DNA of 64,000 nt from Solibacillus palustris (GCF_022549215.1 NZ_JAKZFC010000009.1:62001-126000), one strand, 5' to 3'. Positions 35,613-43,910 are shown, counted from the stretch's first letter. Notes: generated by a model from the sequence alone, not told the origin. Translations and numbers: made by a program.

Positions 35613-37810
35613 TTTTGTAGCTTTTTATTCGGCCAATACGACCATTTCCCAAACACTGTAATAAGTGCTGGTACTAAAAGTGGACGAACAACAAATGTAT
35701 CAAGTAAGATACCAACTGCTGTTACGATACCAAACTGTACTAACAACTGAATCGGTAATGATGCCAATACTAAAAACGTGCCTGCTAAAATTAATCCTGC
35801 CGATGTAATCACTGCACCTGTTGACGCAATCCCCTCACTAATTGCTTTTTTATGTGCAACACCGTTCTTCCGATTTTTCCAAATATCTGAAATCATGAAA
35901 ATATTATAGTCATTTCCAAGCGCAATAATAAATACGAAGCTGTATAACGGTATCGCGCTTGCCATCGCCTCATGCCCTAAACCATAATGAATGATTAACC
36001 ACCCCGCGCCAAGTGCCGAGAAGAATGAAATCACGACTGTAATCATCAATTGAATCGATGTAATAACCGCACGTAAATATACTAATAATACAACGAAAAT
36101 AATTATAATCATGACTGGTTGAATGAGCTTTTCATCACCAAGCTGTACAACCTTTTTGTCTAACTGTGCGCTTGTTTCGCCACCAATCCAAAACTCACTA
36201 CCCGTTAAATTATGATCCGCTAAAATCGTTTTTACATCCGTTTTCATTTGCTCGACGTCATCCATCGCGGCATTAGAATACGGATCTTTGTTTAATTCAA
36301 TTTCATATAGTTGAATCTCGGCATTTTTTGAACCTGTACGCACATCCTTTACTAATCCAACGTAAGGTAAATCTGCTATTTGCTGTTGAATATTCAGCTC
36401 TGTACCTTGTGTATCAACTAATAACTGAACCGGTGCTAATTCGCCTGCTGTGAAATTTTCTTCGATAATTTTAAAGCCTTCACGTGATTGCATATCTTCT
36501 GGAAATGATGAAATTAAATCGTAATTGTATTTTATATTCGTTGAGGTAAATGCTAATCCGATTAAAATTGCACCCGCAACTACGATAACTAACCACGGTT
36601 TTGCCGTTACAATTTCCCCTACTGCACGCATAAAACGGTGATTTTCTTTTCGGGCTTTTAGCGATTTATTTTTCTTTTCCGCTTGTGCCTTTTCTGCTAC
36701 CTCTGTACGAGGAACAAATGGCCAAAAAGCCGTGCGCCCTAAAATGCCAAGAATGGCTGGTAATAGTGTCACAACTGCAAAACCGGTAATAAGTACCCCA
36801 AAACTAAATGGGACAGCAAAGCGCTGGAATGCACCATAATCTGCCAACCCTAATGTAGCCAAACCGATAACAACGGTTAAACCACTCATAACAATGGCAC
36901 CTGTTGATTCACGAACTGCCTGTGCAAGTGCTATAAATTTATTTTCCTCTATTAACAATTTGTCACGATAACGCGTGATTAAAAATAAACAATAATCTGT
37001 CCCAGCACCGAATAATAGTACAATCATAATCGATACTGCTTGTGCATCCTTATCAATCCAGCCATTTTCAGCCATTACCCCAAGTAATGGACTTACGACT
37101 AAAAAGGCAATTCCTACAACAACTAATGGAATGATCGCTAAAATTGGCGAACGATAGATGACAAGTAAGATGACTAAAATAATTATGACTGTTGCAATCA
37201 TTAACTGTACATCAGCCGATTTAAAAAGGTCTGTTGCATCTACCGAAATCCCAACTGGACCTGAGAAGCGTGCATGTAAGCCTTCATCTTCTAACTTATT
37301 TTCGTATGGATTATCACCAAATTGCGCTTCTGTTTTTTCAGTTAACACTTGTAAATTTTCTTTTAATACTTCCGTCGTTTCGTCCGCTGAGAAGAAAATC
37401 GGTGTTACTAGCGCAGCGCCATTTTCTGATAGTGTACCCATTAACGCCTGCACAGGCATTTCATGGAATGGCGGCATCGTTTCTTGCCCCGGCAATGGGT
37501 TTTCCGCTAATTCTTTATAGAGCGCTTGAATATTTGTAACGTCTTGTTCTGTTAAGCCTGATTCGTTATACCATGTAATCAGTAACGGAATCCCGCTATC
37601 TGAAGCAAATTGCTCTTCAATTATTTTTCCAGCTTGAACCGATGTATACGTTTCTGGAATTTCTTCACCGGCATAGTTTTCTACACTATTAATTTGCGGG
37701 AAAACAAATGCCAACACTGCTGCAAAAACAATCCATAATGCTACAACAACCCAGCGAGTATTTTTCCCGCCCATCAAAATTCCCCATTTTTCTAATGGAT
37801 GCTTGGACAT
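35609..37810 (-). CDS. MMPL family transporter (YdgH-like)
   Basis: A 733-residue MMPL/RND exporter with a 12-helix two-fold layout and two large outside loops (about 40-195 and 430-560). Signature segments are IMIVLLFGAGTDYCLFLITRYRDKL and YSFVFIIALGNDYNIFMISDIWKN, with the paired Asp-Tyr in each half that matter for proton transfer. A basic linker (about 375-400, EKKNKSLKARKEN) joins the halves. ATG 37810 follows AAGGAG by 9 nt. Substrate unknown; a lipid or drug export role is usual for the family. Confidence 0.9.
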   Translation of the reverse strand: MSKHPLEKWGILMGGKNTRWVVVALWIVFAAVLAFVFPQINSVENYAGEEIPETYTSVQAGKIIEEQFASDSGIPLLITWYNESGLTEQDVTNIQALYKELAENPLPGQETMPPFHEMPVQALMGTLSENGAALVTPIFFSADETTEVLKENLQVLTEKTEAQFGDNPYENKLEDEGLHARFSGPVGISVDATDLFKSADVQLMIATVIIILVILLVIYRSPILAIIPLVVVGIAFLVVSPLLGVMAENGWIDKDAQAVSIMIVLLFGAGTDYCLFLITRYRDKLLIEENKFIALAQAVRESTGAIVMSGLTVVIGLATLGLADYGAFQRFAVPFSFGVLITGFAVVTLLPAILGILGRTAFWPFVPRTEVAEKAQAEKKNKSLKARKENHRFMRAVGEIVTAKPWLVIVVAGAILIGLAFTSTNIKYNYDLISSFPEDMQSREGFKIIEENFTAGELAPVQLLVDTQGTELNIQQQIADLPYVGLVKDVRTGSKNAEIQLYEIELNKDPYSNAAMDDVEQMKTDVKTILADHNLTGSEFWIGGETSAQLDKKVVQLGDEKLIQPVMIIIIFVVLLVYLRAVITSIQLMITVVISFFSALGAGWLIIHYGLGHEAMASAIPLYSFVFIIALGNDYNIFMISDIWKNRKNGVAHKKAISEGIASTGAVITSAGLILAGTFLVLASLPIQLLVQFGIVTAVGILLDTFVVRPLLVPALITVFGKWSYWPNKKLQK

Positions 37811-38158
37811 AACCTTCAACTCCTTTATTATTTACTATCTATAAAATAAAAATTCCATACTCTACCACTACACAAATATTGTACAAAAACAGAAAAAAAT
37901 ATGGCAAGCAATTTCTTTTATGCTTCAATAGAAACAACTCTTATCATGAGAAAGTACAATTTTGCTAAAAAACTTTTTCCAATCAACACATTCCTGAGTG
38001 AACATACTCAATCTATTCTTATGCTCGATAATATAGCTCAATCCCATCCAGACACTGTATTTTTTAACGATAGGGTAGGCTCTGAAAAATATTACGAATC
38101 GTTCAAATTACAACCATTGAAGCTCTCCTATTCGATTCGTGATATTTTACCGCAATAA

Positions 38159-38197
38159 AAAAGGAATTGGAGGTTTATACGCTTCCAATTCCTTTTG
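38159..38197. terminator. Bidirectional terminator after the CueP-like gene
   Basis: AAAAGGAATTGGA paired with TCCAATTCCTTTT, directly past the stop at 38200 on the minus strand. Confidence 0.9.
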
Positions 38198-38199
38198 TT

Positions 38200-38781
38200 T
38201 TAAATCATTTGTAATGTTGTCACACATGTTCCATCTTCATCAAACGTTGTTATCTCACCCGATACTTTCTTTCCATCGTGCACCATTTCAATAACAAACG
38301 CTTCGTTGCGTGGTAACCATAAATCGATGAAACCATTTTCTAATGTTGTTACTGTTTCATCAACAATAACCTCACCTTTTTCATTTTCAATGAAAACGTC
38401 AATATCTTTTGCGACAAGCTCTCCTCGGCAACCTGTTAAGCTGTGGTCTTTACAAGGATGTGTATTTGTAATATACGGTGCAATTGAGACGAAAAACTCA
38501 TCCGTCGGTAATGCATAATGTGTTTCGTTCCCGTCTTTATCTGTCACGATTAGTTGTTGTGACGTAATCGATGCTTTTTCGTCTGTTGTTTTATTTGAAC
38601 TATAGTTTTCAATTAACCCTTTAATATCATCGGTTTGCCCTTGTGTCACCGTCGTTTTAGCTTGCTGCTCGCCCTGTTGCGGTTGCTCGGTATTTGCTTT
38701 ACTTTCTGTTTGTTGTTCATCACCACATGCTGCTAATACCGCTACTGCTAACAGACTCACTGCCACTAATTTCAACTTCAT
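38200..38781 (-). CDS. cueP: CueP-like copper-binding lipoprotein
   Basis: A 193-residue secreted lipoprotein with signal peptide and lipobox LAAC (C19), a Gln/Lys-rich linker to about 50, and then the CueP domain. Strongly conserved blocks are VSIAPYITNTHPC, HSLTGCRGEL, NGFIDLWLPRN and GTCVTTLQMI. The three cysteines thought to bind copper in Salmonella CueP correspond to C110, C118 and C186. In Salmonella CueP is a periplasmic copper protein; here it is tethered to the outer face of the membrane. No copper regulator or exporter lies nearby. Confidence 0.87.
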   Translation of the reverse strand: MKLKLVAVSLLAVAVLAACGDEQQTESKANTEQPQQGEQQAKTTVTQGQTDDIKGLIENYSSNKTTDEKASITSQQLIVTDKDGNETHYALPTDEFFVSIAPYITNTHPCKDHSLTGCRGELVAKDIDVFIENEKGEVIVDETVTTLENGFIDLWLPRNEAFVIEMVHDGKKVSGEITTFDEDGTCVTTLQMI

Positions 38782-38961
38782 TTCATCTTACTCCAATCTT
38801 TTTTACTTTTATTGTAATTGAAGACAAATAAAATAGCTGTGAACAATATCGGAAGGTTGAAAAGCATACCCCTTTTTAGCTAAGGCTTTCATTTACTATT
38901 TAGTTGCTTTTTTATTCCAACTGTAGTCCTAGTAAAAATAAACTTAACAATTAAGATAAAA

Positions 38962-39000
38962 GAGCTGTAACGAAAAGAAATTCCCTTTTCACTACAGCTC
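38962..39000 (-). terminator. Terminator of the zinc-ribbon/RpoA-CTD-like gene
   Basis: AGCTGTA..GAAAAG paired with CTTTTC..TACAGCT, with T-rich DNA following on the minus strand. Confidence 0.75.
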
Positions 39001-39004
39001 CTTT

Positions 39005-39298
39005 TTAAAGTTTAAATTGTAAATTTTCTTCCTCTAATGCCATTTTTAAGATCGGCATCGTAGTAGGACCTACACCATGTAATGCTAAAATCTCTTTTTC
39101 ACTATAATCGGCAAGCTGTTTAAGCGATGTAATTCCTTCATGTTGTAATGCATTACGAGCAGGCGATGATAGTCGTGCTAAGAAACCTTCTGTTGGCTTG
39201 TTTGCCTGCTCACATTTTGGGCAAGTGCCACAGTCTGTACATTTATAATAACGATGCCCCTTTGGACAAATGCGCAATGTTCGTTCGCGGTTCACCAT
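39005..39298 (-). CDS. Small zinc-finger protein with RNA polymerase alpha CTD-like helix-hairpin-helix
   Basis: A 97-residue protein in two parts. The N-terminal zinc ribbon is CPKGHRYYKCTDCGTCPKCE (about 11-30). The C-terminal domain (about 44-95) reads LSSPARNALQHEGITSLKQLADYSEKEILALHGVGPTTMPILKMALEE, which matches the RpoA C-terminal domain fold (SLRAYNCLKRAGI..TVGDL...EEDLLKIRNLGKKSLEEI pattern). Such stand-alone RpoA-CTD-like proteins are common in Bacillales and of unknown role; nucleic-acid binding is likely. AAGGAGGG precedes the ATG. Confidence 0.8.
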   Translation of the reverse strand: MVNRERTLRICPKGHRYYKCTDCGTCPKCEQANKPTEGFLARLSSPARNALQHEGITSLKQLADYSEKEILALHGVGPTTMPILKMALEEENLQFKL

Positions 39299-39440
39299 AA
39301 TTTACCCTCCTTAAAATGACTACTTCTTTCAATGTAGCGCATTGTACAATATATTGTCGACCGATGACTACTTGTCATTACATGAATGGAAAAAGCGAAA
39401 TGATGCCTTTTCCTGTATTGGCGTTCTTTCATAAAGACTA

Positions 39441-39476
39441 AAAAATCCGCTGTACGAAAAATTCATACAACGGACG
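39441..39476 (-). terminator. Terminator of ahpF
   Basis: TCCGTTGTA with TACAGCGGA on the minus strand (one G-U), followed by TTTTTTAG, 6 nt past the ahpF stop. Confidence 0.85.
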
Positions 39477-39481
39477 TTGGT

Positions 39482-41038
39482 TTATGCTTTTACTAAATGG
39501 TTGTCGGTTACATTACGAATCATATAATCAAACGCGCCGAGTGCAGCTGTTGCACCAGAACCCATAGAAATGACGATTTGTTTGTAAGCAGTATCTGTGC
39601 AATCTCCCGCTGCGAACACACCTGGAATATTTGTTGCACCGTGCTTATCAACGATGATTTCACCGTGCCCATTCATGTTTACAGCACCTTGAAGGAATTC
39701 TGTATTTGGTAATAAACCAATTTGAATGAACACACCTTCTAAAGCAATATGCTTTTCTTCTCCAGATACGCTATCGATATAAGTTAAACCATTTACTTTA
39801 TCGGTACCTGTAATTTCTTTTGTTAATGCGTTTGTAAGAACGGTCACATTTTTTAATGAACGCACACGCTCTTGTAGTACTTTATCCGCCTTTAATTCCG
39901 CGCCACGTTGAATTAGCGTTACATGATTGACGATACCTGCTAAATCGATTGCCGCTTCAACACCAGAGTTACCACCACCGATTACTGCAACGTTTTTGCC
40001 TTTGAAGATTGGCCCGTCACAGTGTGGACAGTACGCAACTCCTTTGTTTTTAAATTGCTCTTCACCCGGTACATCTAATTGACGATAGCGTGCCCCTGTT
40101 GAAAGAATAACTGTTTTCCCTTTTAATACCGCACCGTTTTCTAATGTTACTTCCACGAAATCCTTTTTCTCGATTTTTGCTGCACGTTGAGACTTCAGTA
40201 CATCAATATCATAATCTAATACGTGCGCCTCTAAGCTTGATACGAATGCTGGACCTTCTGTAGCCTTCGTTCCGATAATGTTTTCAATCGATAATGTATC
40301 ATTCACCTGACCACCGAATCGGTCTGCTACGATACCTGTACGAATGCCTTTACGTGCCGAATAAATCGCAGCCGATGCACCAGCAGGACCACCACCAACA
40401 ACTAATACGTCAAATGGATCTACATCAGCAAACTCTGAACCATCCGATACTTCACCAAGCTTCGTTAAAATTTCCTCTAACTCCATACGACCGCCACCGA
40501 AGTTTTCACCGTTTAAAAATACGGTTGGTACTGCCATAATGTCGCGTGCTTTAATTTCATCTTGGAACGCGCCACCTTCAACCATTGTATTGGAGACATT
40601 AGGATTTAACACGGCCATAATGTTTAATGCTTGTACAACATCTGGACAGTTATGACATGTTAAGCTTACGTATGTTTCGAATTTCATTGGTTGTTTAATC
40701 GCTTGAATACGTTTTACAACTGCCGCATCTACTTTCGGTGCACGACCAGAAACTTGTAATAACGCTAACACAAGTGATGTAAATTCATGCCCAAGTGGTA
40801 AACCTGCGAAAACAATCCCCGACTCTTCAGCTCCTACTTTGTCAATACTAAAACTTGGCGTACGTTCTAATAACGCGTGCTGCACCGTAATACGTGGGGA
40901 CATTTTTTCTAATTCTTCTACAAGGTTTAACATATCTTGAGACGTTTTATCGTCGGCAACACTTACTTTAATAAGTAAATCGCCTTCAAGCATCGTTAAA
41001 TACTGCTGTAATTGCGCTTTAATTTGATTATCTAACAT
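39482..41038 (-). CDS. ahpF: Alkyl hydroperoxide reductase subunit F
   Basis: A 518-residue flavoprotein disulfide reductase that passes electrons from NAD(P)H to AhpC. The N-terminal double thioredoxin-like domain has CHNC (C128/C131). The C-terminal thioredoxin-reductase-like part has FAD motif VVGGGPAGASAAIY, active-site CPHC (about 342-345), NAD motif VIGGGNSGVEAA and AGDCTD. Full length. The start ATG 41038 fits the family N-terminus (MLDNQIKAQL), but no Shine-Dalgarno lies before it. A short upstream ORF with a ribosome site overlaps the start, suggesting coupled translation. Confidence 0.96.
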   Translation of the reverse strand: MLDNQIKAQLQQYLTMLEGDLLIKVSVADDKTSQDMLNLVEELEKMSPRITVQHALLERTPSFSIDKVGAEESGIVFAGLPLGHEFTSLVLALLQVSGRAPKVDAAVVKRIQAIKQPMKFETYVSLTCHNCPDVVQALNIMAVLNPNVSNTMVEGGAFQDEIKARDIMAVPTVFLNGENFGGGRMELEEILTKLGEVSDGSEFADVDPFDVLVVGGGPAGASAAIYSARKGIRTGIVADRFGGQVNDTLSIENIIGTKATEGPAFVSSLEAHVLDYDIDVLKSQRAAKIEKKDFVEVTLENGAVLKGKTVILSTGARYRQLDVPGEEQFKNKGVAYCPHCDGPIFKGKNVAVIGGGNSGVEAAIDLAGIVNHVTLIQRGAELKADKVLQERVRSLKNVTVLTNALTKEITGTDKVNGLTYIDSVSGEEKHIALEGVFIQIGLLPNTEFLQGAVNMNGHGEIIVDKHGATNIPGVFAAGDCTDTAYKQIVISMGSGATAALGAFDYMIRNVTDNHLVKA

Positions 41039-41114
41039 AGCATTTGTTGCTGTGACTATAACGCACTATTGTTTTACCAAAAACAGCGCATATACACTCT
41101 CTCACAGCAAACAA
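41028..41114 (-). CDS. Short upstream ORF overlapping the ahpF start
   Basis: A 28-codon frame, from TTG at 41114 behind AGGAAAGAGGTGA (41116-41128), ending with TAA at 41028-41030, 6 nt after the A of the ahpF ATG. It starts FAVRECICAVFGK after the initiator. Its spacing is tight for the TTG; GTG at 41105 is an alternative start. It may deliver ribosomes to ahpF by termination-reinitiation. The peptide itself need not matter. Confidence 0.4.
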   Translation of the reverse strand: MFAVRECICAVFGKTIVRYSHSNKCYVR

Positions 41115-41186
41115 TTCACCTCTTTCCTGTATTATTTCATAAACAGAGAGCCAACCTATTTTAATTCCCTAATTAAAAACAGAGCG

Positions 41187-41218
41187 ACAAAAATCAATCC
41201 ATTAAGGTTAATTTTTGC
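41187..41218 (-). terminator. Hairpin between ahpC and ahpF
   Basis: CAAAAAT and ATTTTTG arms with partly paired interior (AACC..GG), followed on the minus strand by TCGCTCTGTTTTT. It may be a partial terminator or processing site lowering ahpF relative to ahpC. Confidence 0.45.
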
Positions 41219-41252
41219 CGCCATAAAAGTTTTATTAATTAACGAGTAACAG

Positions 41253-41816
41253 TTAGATTTTACCTACTAAGTCTAAGCTTGGTGTTAACGTTTCGCCGCC
41301 TTCTTGCCATTTAGCTGGGCAAACTTCACCTGGATTGTTACGTACGTATTGAGCTGCTTTAATTTTATTAACTAAAGTTGAAGCATCACGGCCGATACCA
41401 CCAGCGTTAATTTCTACTGCTTGAACAACGCCATCTGGATCGATGATGAATGTACCGCGCTCTGCTAAGCCATCTTCTTCATTTAACACATCAAATGCTT
41501 TTGAAATTGTGTGTGATGGGTCACCAATCATGATGTACTCAATTGTACCGATTACATCAGAAGTGTCATGCCATGCTTTGTGTGTGAAGTGAGTGTCAGT
41601 TGATACTGAGTATACTTCAACGCCTAAAGATTTTAATGTAGCGTATTCGTTTTGTAAGTCACCTAATTCCGTTGGGCAAACGAAAGTGAAGTCTGCAGGG
41701 TAGAAGCAAACTACTGACCATTGTCCTTTGAAGTTTTCTGAAGTTACGTCGATGAATTCACCTTTTTGGAACGCTTTTGCAGCGAATTGTGCGATTTCTT
41801 TACCGATTAAAGCCAT
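41253..41816 (-). CDS. ahpC: Alkyl hydroperoxide reductase subunit C (2-Cys peroxiredoxin)
   Basis: A 187-residue typical 2-Cys peroxiredoxin of the AhpC/Prx1 group, which reduces hydrogen peroxide and organic peroxides and is recycled by AhpF. The peroxidatic cysteine is C47 ([13 protein letters not shown]) and the resolving cysteine C166 (GEVCPAKW). Full length. A strong AAGGAGGAAAT site precedes the ATG. A perfect PerR box lies 38-52 nt upstream, so it should be derepressed by peroxide. First gene of the ahpCF pair, separated from ahpF by an unusually long 214 nt. Confidence 0.97.
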   Translation of the reverse strand: MALIGKEIAQFAAKAFQKGEFIDVTSENFKGQWSVVCFYPADFTFVCPTELGDLQNEYATLKSLGVEVYSVSTDTHFTHKAWHDTSDVIGTIEYIMIGDPSHTISKAFDVLNEEDGLAERGTFIIDPDGVVQAVEINAGGIGRDASTLVNKIKAAQYVRNNPGEVCPAKWQEGGETLTPSLDLVGKI

Positions 41817-41853
41817 GTGTATTTCCTCCTTGAATGTATATAAATGATTAACA

Positions 41854-41868
41854 TTATAATTATTATAA
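41854..41868. promoter_or_regulatory. PerR box before ahpC
   Basis: TTATAATTATTATAA is an exact match to the 7-1-7 consensus TTATAATnATTATAA of the peroxide-sensing repressor PerR in B. subtilis. It overlaps TATAAT sequences that could be the -10 element on the minus strand, so bound PerR would block transcription of ahpC. Confidence 0.9.
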
Positions 41869-42128
41869 AATAATTATTATTACCGTTTAGATTATCTTAT
41901 ATTAACCAAATTTAGTCAACCTATTCGCTCTAGAAATAAAAAATCACTGCTTCAATTATTACCATTCTTGCTACAAATTTAGATTTAACCAATTTCCGTC
42001 AAAAGAACACAAAAAACTACTTAACGTATTTATTTTGTAAAAAGTCAATTTTATTTTTCTGTATACCTAGTGTATTTTTGTCTAAAATAATATTTTTGTA
42101 TGACAAAGTTCATTTTTCCCAACATGAG
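41869..42128. other. Intergenic region without supported gene
   Basis: AT-rich region between the ahpC promoter and a solo family-A hairpin. An open frame at 42051-42239 on the minus strand runs through that hairpin and is not credible. Confidence 0.5.
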
Positions 42129-42200
42129 AAAAGGGATTGTCCTAGAAGTATTTCTGGGACAATCCCTTTTCGCCGAGGATGGAGGCTTGCACTCTCCCGC
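42129..42200. repeat. Family-A partial copy (solo hairpin with flank)
   Basis: Perfect 14-bp stem: arms AAAAGGGATTGTCC (42129-42142) and GGACAATCCCTTTT (42157-42170). It is followed by CGCCGAGGATGGAGGCTTGC, the same flank seen inside family A copies 2 and 3. So this is a truncated family-A element, not just a similar terminator. Confidence 0.75.
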
Positions 42201-42308
42201 TATTTTATTTGATTCTCGCTTAAGTGTATTTTTGCTCAATAATTGAGAACAGCTAAAATAATTTTTTTATGTGGGTTCATCAGAAAAGTTATCCTTTATC
42301 TAACCTAA

Positions 42309-42345
42309 AAAAAGCCAAAGTCGATTTCCCCGACTTTGGCTTTTT
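42309..42345. terminator. Terminator of the first 40-residue paralogue
   Basis: Perfect arms AAAAAGCCAAAGTCG and CGACTTTGGCTTTTT, 10 nt past the stop on the minus strand. Confidence 0.92.
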
Positions 42346-42354
42346 GTATACCGA

Positions 42355-42477
42355 TTAGTTTGTAAATGATAATACAGCATTTGAGTACTTCGCTAACATT
42401 TTAGCAGCCTCATTTTTTGTTGTGTATTCGAACATACGAATATCGTTTGAATTATTGAAAATTGTTACTACCCACAT
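42355..42477 (-). CDS. Tiny conserved protein, paralogue A (40 residues)
   Basis: A 40-residue protein starting MWVVTIFNNSNDIRMFEY and ending NAVLSFTN. AAAAAGGAGC ends 9 nt before ATG 42477, and a perfect terminator follows. It shares 33 of 40 residues with the neighbour at 42610-42732, including identical ribosome-site spacing. The pattern (a beta-hairpin MWVVTIFN.. IRMFEY followed by a short helix KNEAAKMLAKY and a strand) suggests a compact fold like other small Bacillales proteins of the 'VTVFxxxxIRMFEF' type. Function unknown. Confidence 0.8.
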   Translation of the reverse strand: MWVVTIFNNSNDIRMFEYTTKNEAAKMLAKYSNAVLSFTN

Positions 42478-42494
42478 GTTTTTTCGCTCCTTTT

Positions 42495-42606
42495 TATCAA
42501 TTACGCCTTTGCGTAATTGCGTCGAGATTTTTTTCAAGCCTATTAAAAAATGCAACTTAAAACCTATGACATCCGCCGGGGTTTGACCCCACGCAAAAGC
42601 AAGTAA
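42495..42606 (+). repeat. Dispersed repeat family C, copy 2
   Basis: About 110 nt, homologous to the first half of 23128-23320. It contains perfect hairpin CAATTACGC/GCGTAATTG (42498-42519), a TTTTTTTC..AGCC block, TGACATCCGCC, and GGGGT/ACCCC (42578-42590). It is inserted exactly between the two tandem 40-residue genes, leaving the ribosome site of paralogue A intact. Relative to copy 1, the stem at 42498 has an A-T pair where copy 1 has G-T, so base pairing is kept. Confidence 0.75.
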
Positions 42607-42609
42607 AAA

Positions 42610-42732
42610 TTAGTTTGTGTATGATAAAACGGCGTTTGTATATTTTGCTAATTGTAAAGCTGCTTCATTTTTTGTTGTGAATTCGAACATACGAATATCA
42701 TTTTGATTGTTAAATACTGTTACTACCCACAT
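42610..42732 (-). CDS. Tiny conserved protein, paralogue B (40 residues)
   Basis: A 40-residue protein starting MWVVTVFNNQNDIRMFEF and ending NAVLSYTN. AAAGGAG lies 9 nt before ATG 42732. It differs from paralogue A at seven positions, mostly conservative (I/V, Y/F, S/T, F/Y), which implies selection on the protein after duplication. It is upstream of A on the same strand, with repeat C between them. It is too short for many gene callers. Function unknown. Confidence 0.8.
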   Translation of the reverse strand: MWVVTVFNNQNDIRMFEFTTKNEAALQLAKYTNAVLSYTN

Positions 42733-43043
42733 GTTTCATTTCTCCTTTTTTATAAAGCTATATAATAAAGTTGTTCATTCTCCAATGACATTTGCAACTT
42801 GTTGTATAACACCTTACTTGACTCTCATTCTACTCCGATTTTTAGAAAAGGAAAGCAATATTTTTAGCTTTTCACAATGTGTTCAAAAATAAACCGCTTT
42901 CTTTGAACACTTTGTGACACATGGATTTTTAACGAATAAAACGCAAATTAGAGAAAATTCCCACAAGCGAGCAACTACTGTTGTAGTACAGAAGAAAAGC
43001 GTTTCAAAACGATTTTTTTAAAGCTTCATATTTTAGGTGTATA
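42733..43043. other. Upstream region of paralogue B
   Basis: Likely contains the promoter of the tandem small genes (a TTGGAG / TATAGC pair with 17-nt spacing is possible on the minus strand). No other gene is supported. Confidence 0.4.
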
Positions 43044-43134
43044 TATAAAATGAAACTTTGCTCGGTGGGGAGTTCTCATTGCCCACTTAGCTTTCTCCTG
43101 ACACTTGTCAGTTTGCAGTGGGCGTCTATAAACA
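43044..43134 (+). repeat. Dispersed repeat family B, copy 2
   Basis: Contains GAAACTTTGCTCGGTGG (43052-43068), then GCCCACT (43081-43087) and AGTGGGC (43117-43123) as outer arms around CTGACA/TGTCAG (about 43098-43111). It matches 27556-27712 on the other strand except for a missing ~60-nt middle. No coding frame. Confidence 0.75.
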
Positions 43135-43139
43135 ACAAC

Positions 43140-43187
43140 AGCATACAGGATGTTCGGTACTAACCGCTTCATCCTGTATGCTTTTTC
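43140..43187. terminator. Hairpin terminator after the DUF948 gene
   Basis: AGCATACAGGAT with ATCCTGTATGCT, a long perfect stem directly after the stop at 43188 (minus strand). The T-run is better on the plus strand. Confidence 0.7.
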
Positions 43188-43589
43188 CTATCCATTACGT
43201 TTTAAATAACCCATTGCAGTATTTGTCCACTGTTCAACTTGTGCTTGACGTACTGGATCATCCACCGCTTTTTGCATCACTTTAGAAGTTAACGCCTGTG
43301 ATGAATCACTAATTTCATTTAACACATCGCCTGTATTTTTCAAGGATTGTATAACTCCTTGCACAGTCTCTATTTTGTATTCAATATCATATTTCATTTT
43401 TTCTGCAGTTGCCGCCAAAAGCGTTGTTTGCGTTTGAATGCCGTTCATTTGCTTTTGAATACCTTCCGAATGTGCATGCAAAATCGACATTGTTTTTTTT
43501 ATTGGCATTATGACTGCAATAATGCACACGATTAGTATTACAACAGCTAGTATTAATAGGATTACCGATGCTAATAGCCAACTATTCAC
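43188..43589 (-). CDS. DUF948 family membrane protein
   Basis: A 133-residue protein with an N-terminal membrane helix (about 5-29) and a long coiled coil (about 32-105, heptad-like MSILHAHSEGIQKQMNGIQTQTTLLAATAEKMK). It matches the DUF948 (YoxC/YtxG) pattern. Proteins of this family are linked to general stress regulons in Bacillus, with unknown mechanism. Monocistronic; GGAGGCG lies before the ATG. Confidence 0.8.
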   Translation of the reverse strand: MNSWLLASVILLILAVVILIVCIIAVIMPIKKTMSILHAHSEGIQKQMNGIQTQTTLLAATAEKMKYDIEYKIETVQGVIQSLKNTGDVLNEISDSSQALTSKVMQKAVDDPVRQAQVEQWTNTAMGYLKRNG

Positions 43590-43728
43590 CTTAACGCCTC
43601 CTACTCATTTTCTTTATTTTATTATATATACCCAGTTTCCCACTAGCGATAAGTAAATTTTTTATCCATATTCATGAGTTGTATGCTATTAGTATTTTTC
43701 AGAAAAACGGAAATTTTTATTTTATATA

Positions 43729-43757
43729 TTGACAAGTGTTTTACTTGGATTTATTAT
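43729..43757 (+). promoter_or_regulatory. Sigma-A promoter of the met operon
   Basis: TTGACA (43729-43734) and TATTAT (43752-43757) with 17-nt spacing, about 33 nt before the riboswitch P1 stem. Confidence 0.75.
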
Positions 43758-43789
43758 AAGATTCATAGCAAATGACAACTACATATTTT

Positions 43790-43888
43790 CTTATCAAGAG
43801 AGATGGAGGGACAGGCCCTTTGAAGTCTCGGCAGCAGCTATACATAGCGTTGTGCCAAATCCTGCAAGTATACACTTGGAAGATAAGA
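43790..43888 (+). ncRNA. SAM-I riboswitch (S-box) aptamer
   Basis: The S-box core is clear: CTTATC..AGAGAGATGGAGGGA, then AGGCCCTTTGAAGTC, CGGCAGCAG, TGCCAAATCC and closing AGATAAGAG. P1 pairs CTTATC (43790-43795) with GATAAG (43882-43887). S-adenosylmethionine binding stabilises the aptamer and lets the downstream terminator form, shutting off methionine uptake genes when SAM is plentiful. Confidence 0.95.
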
Positions 43889-43910
43889 GCAAAAGTAATG
43901 ATAACTATTC

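Noticed and set aside
37901-38158. 85-codon open frame between the MMPL and CueP-like genes
   Set aside because: Weak start context, no domain recognised; the terminator behind it is explained by the minus-strand gene. A decayed gene remains possible.
42051-42239. 62-codon minus-strand frame
   Set aside because: Runs through a perfect terminator hairpin of repeat family A; a coding product is implausible.
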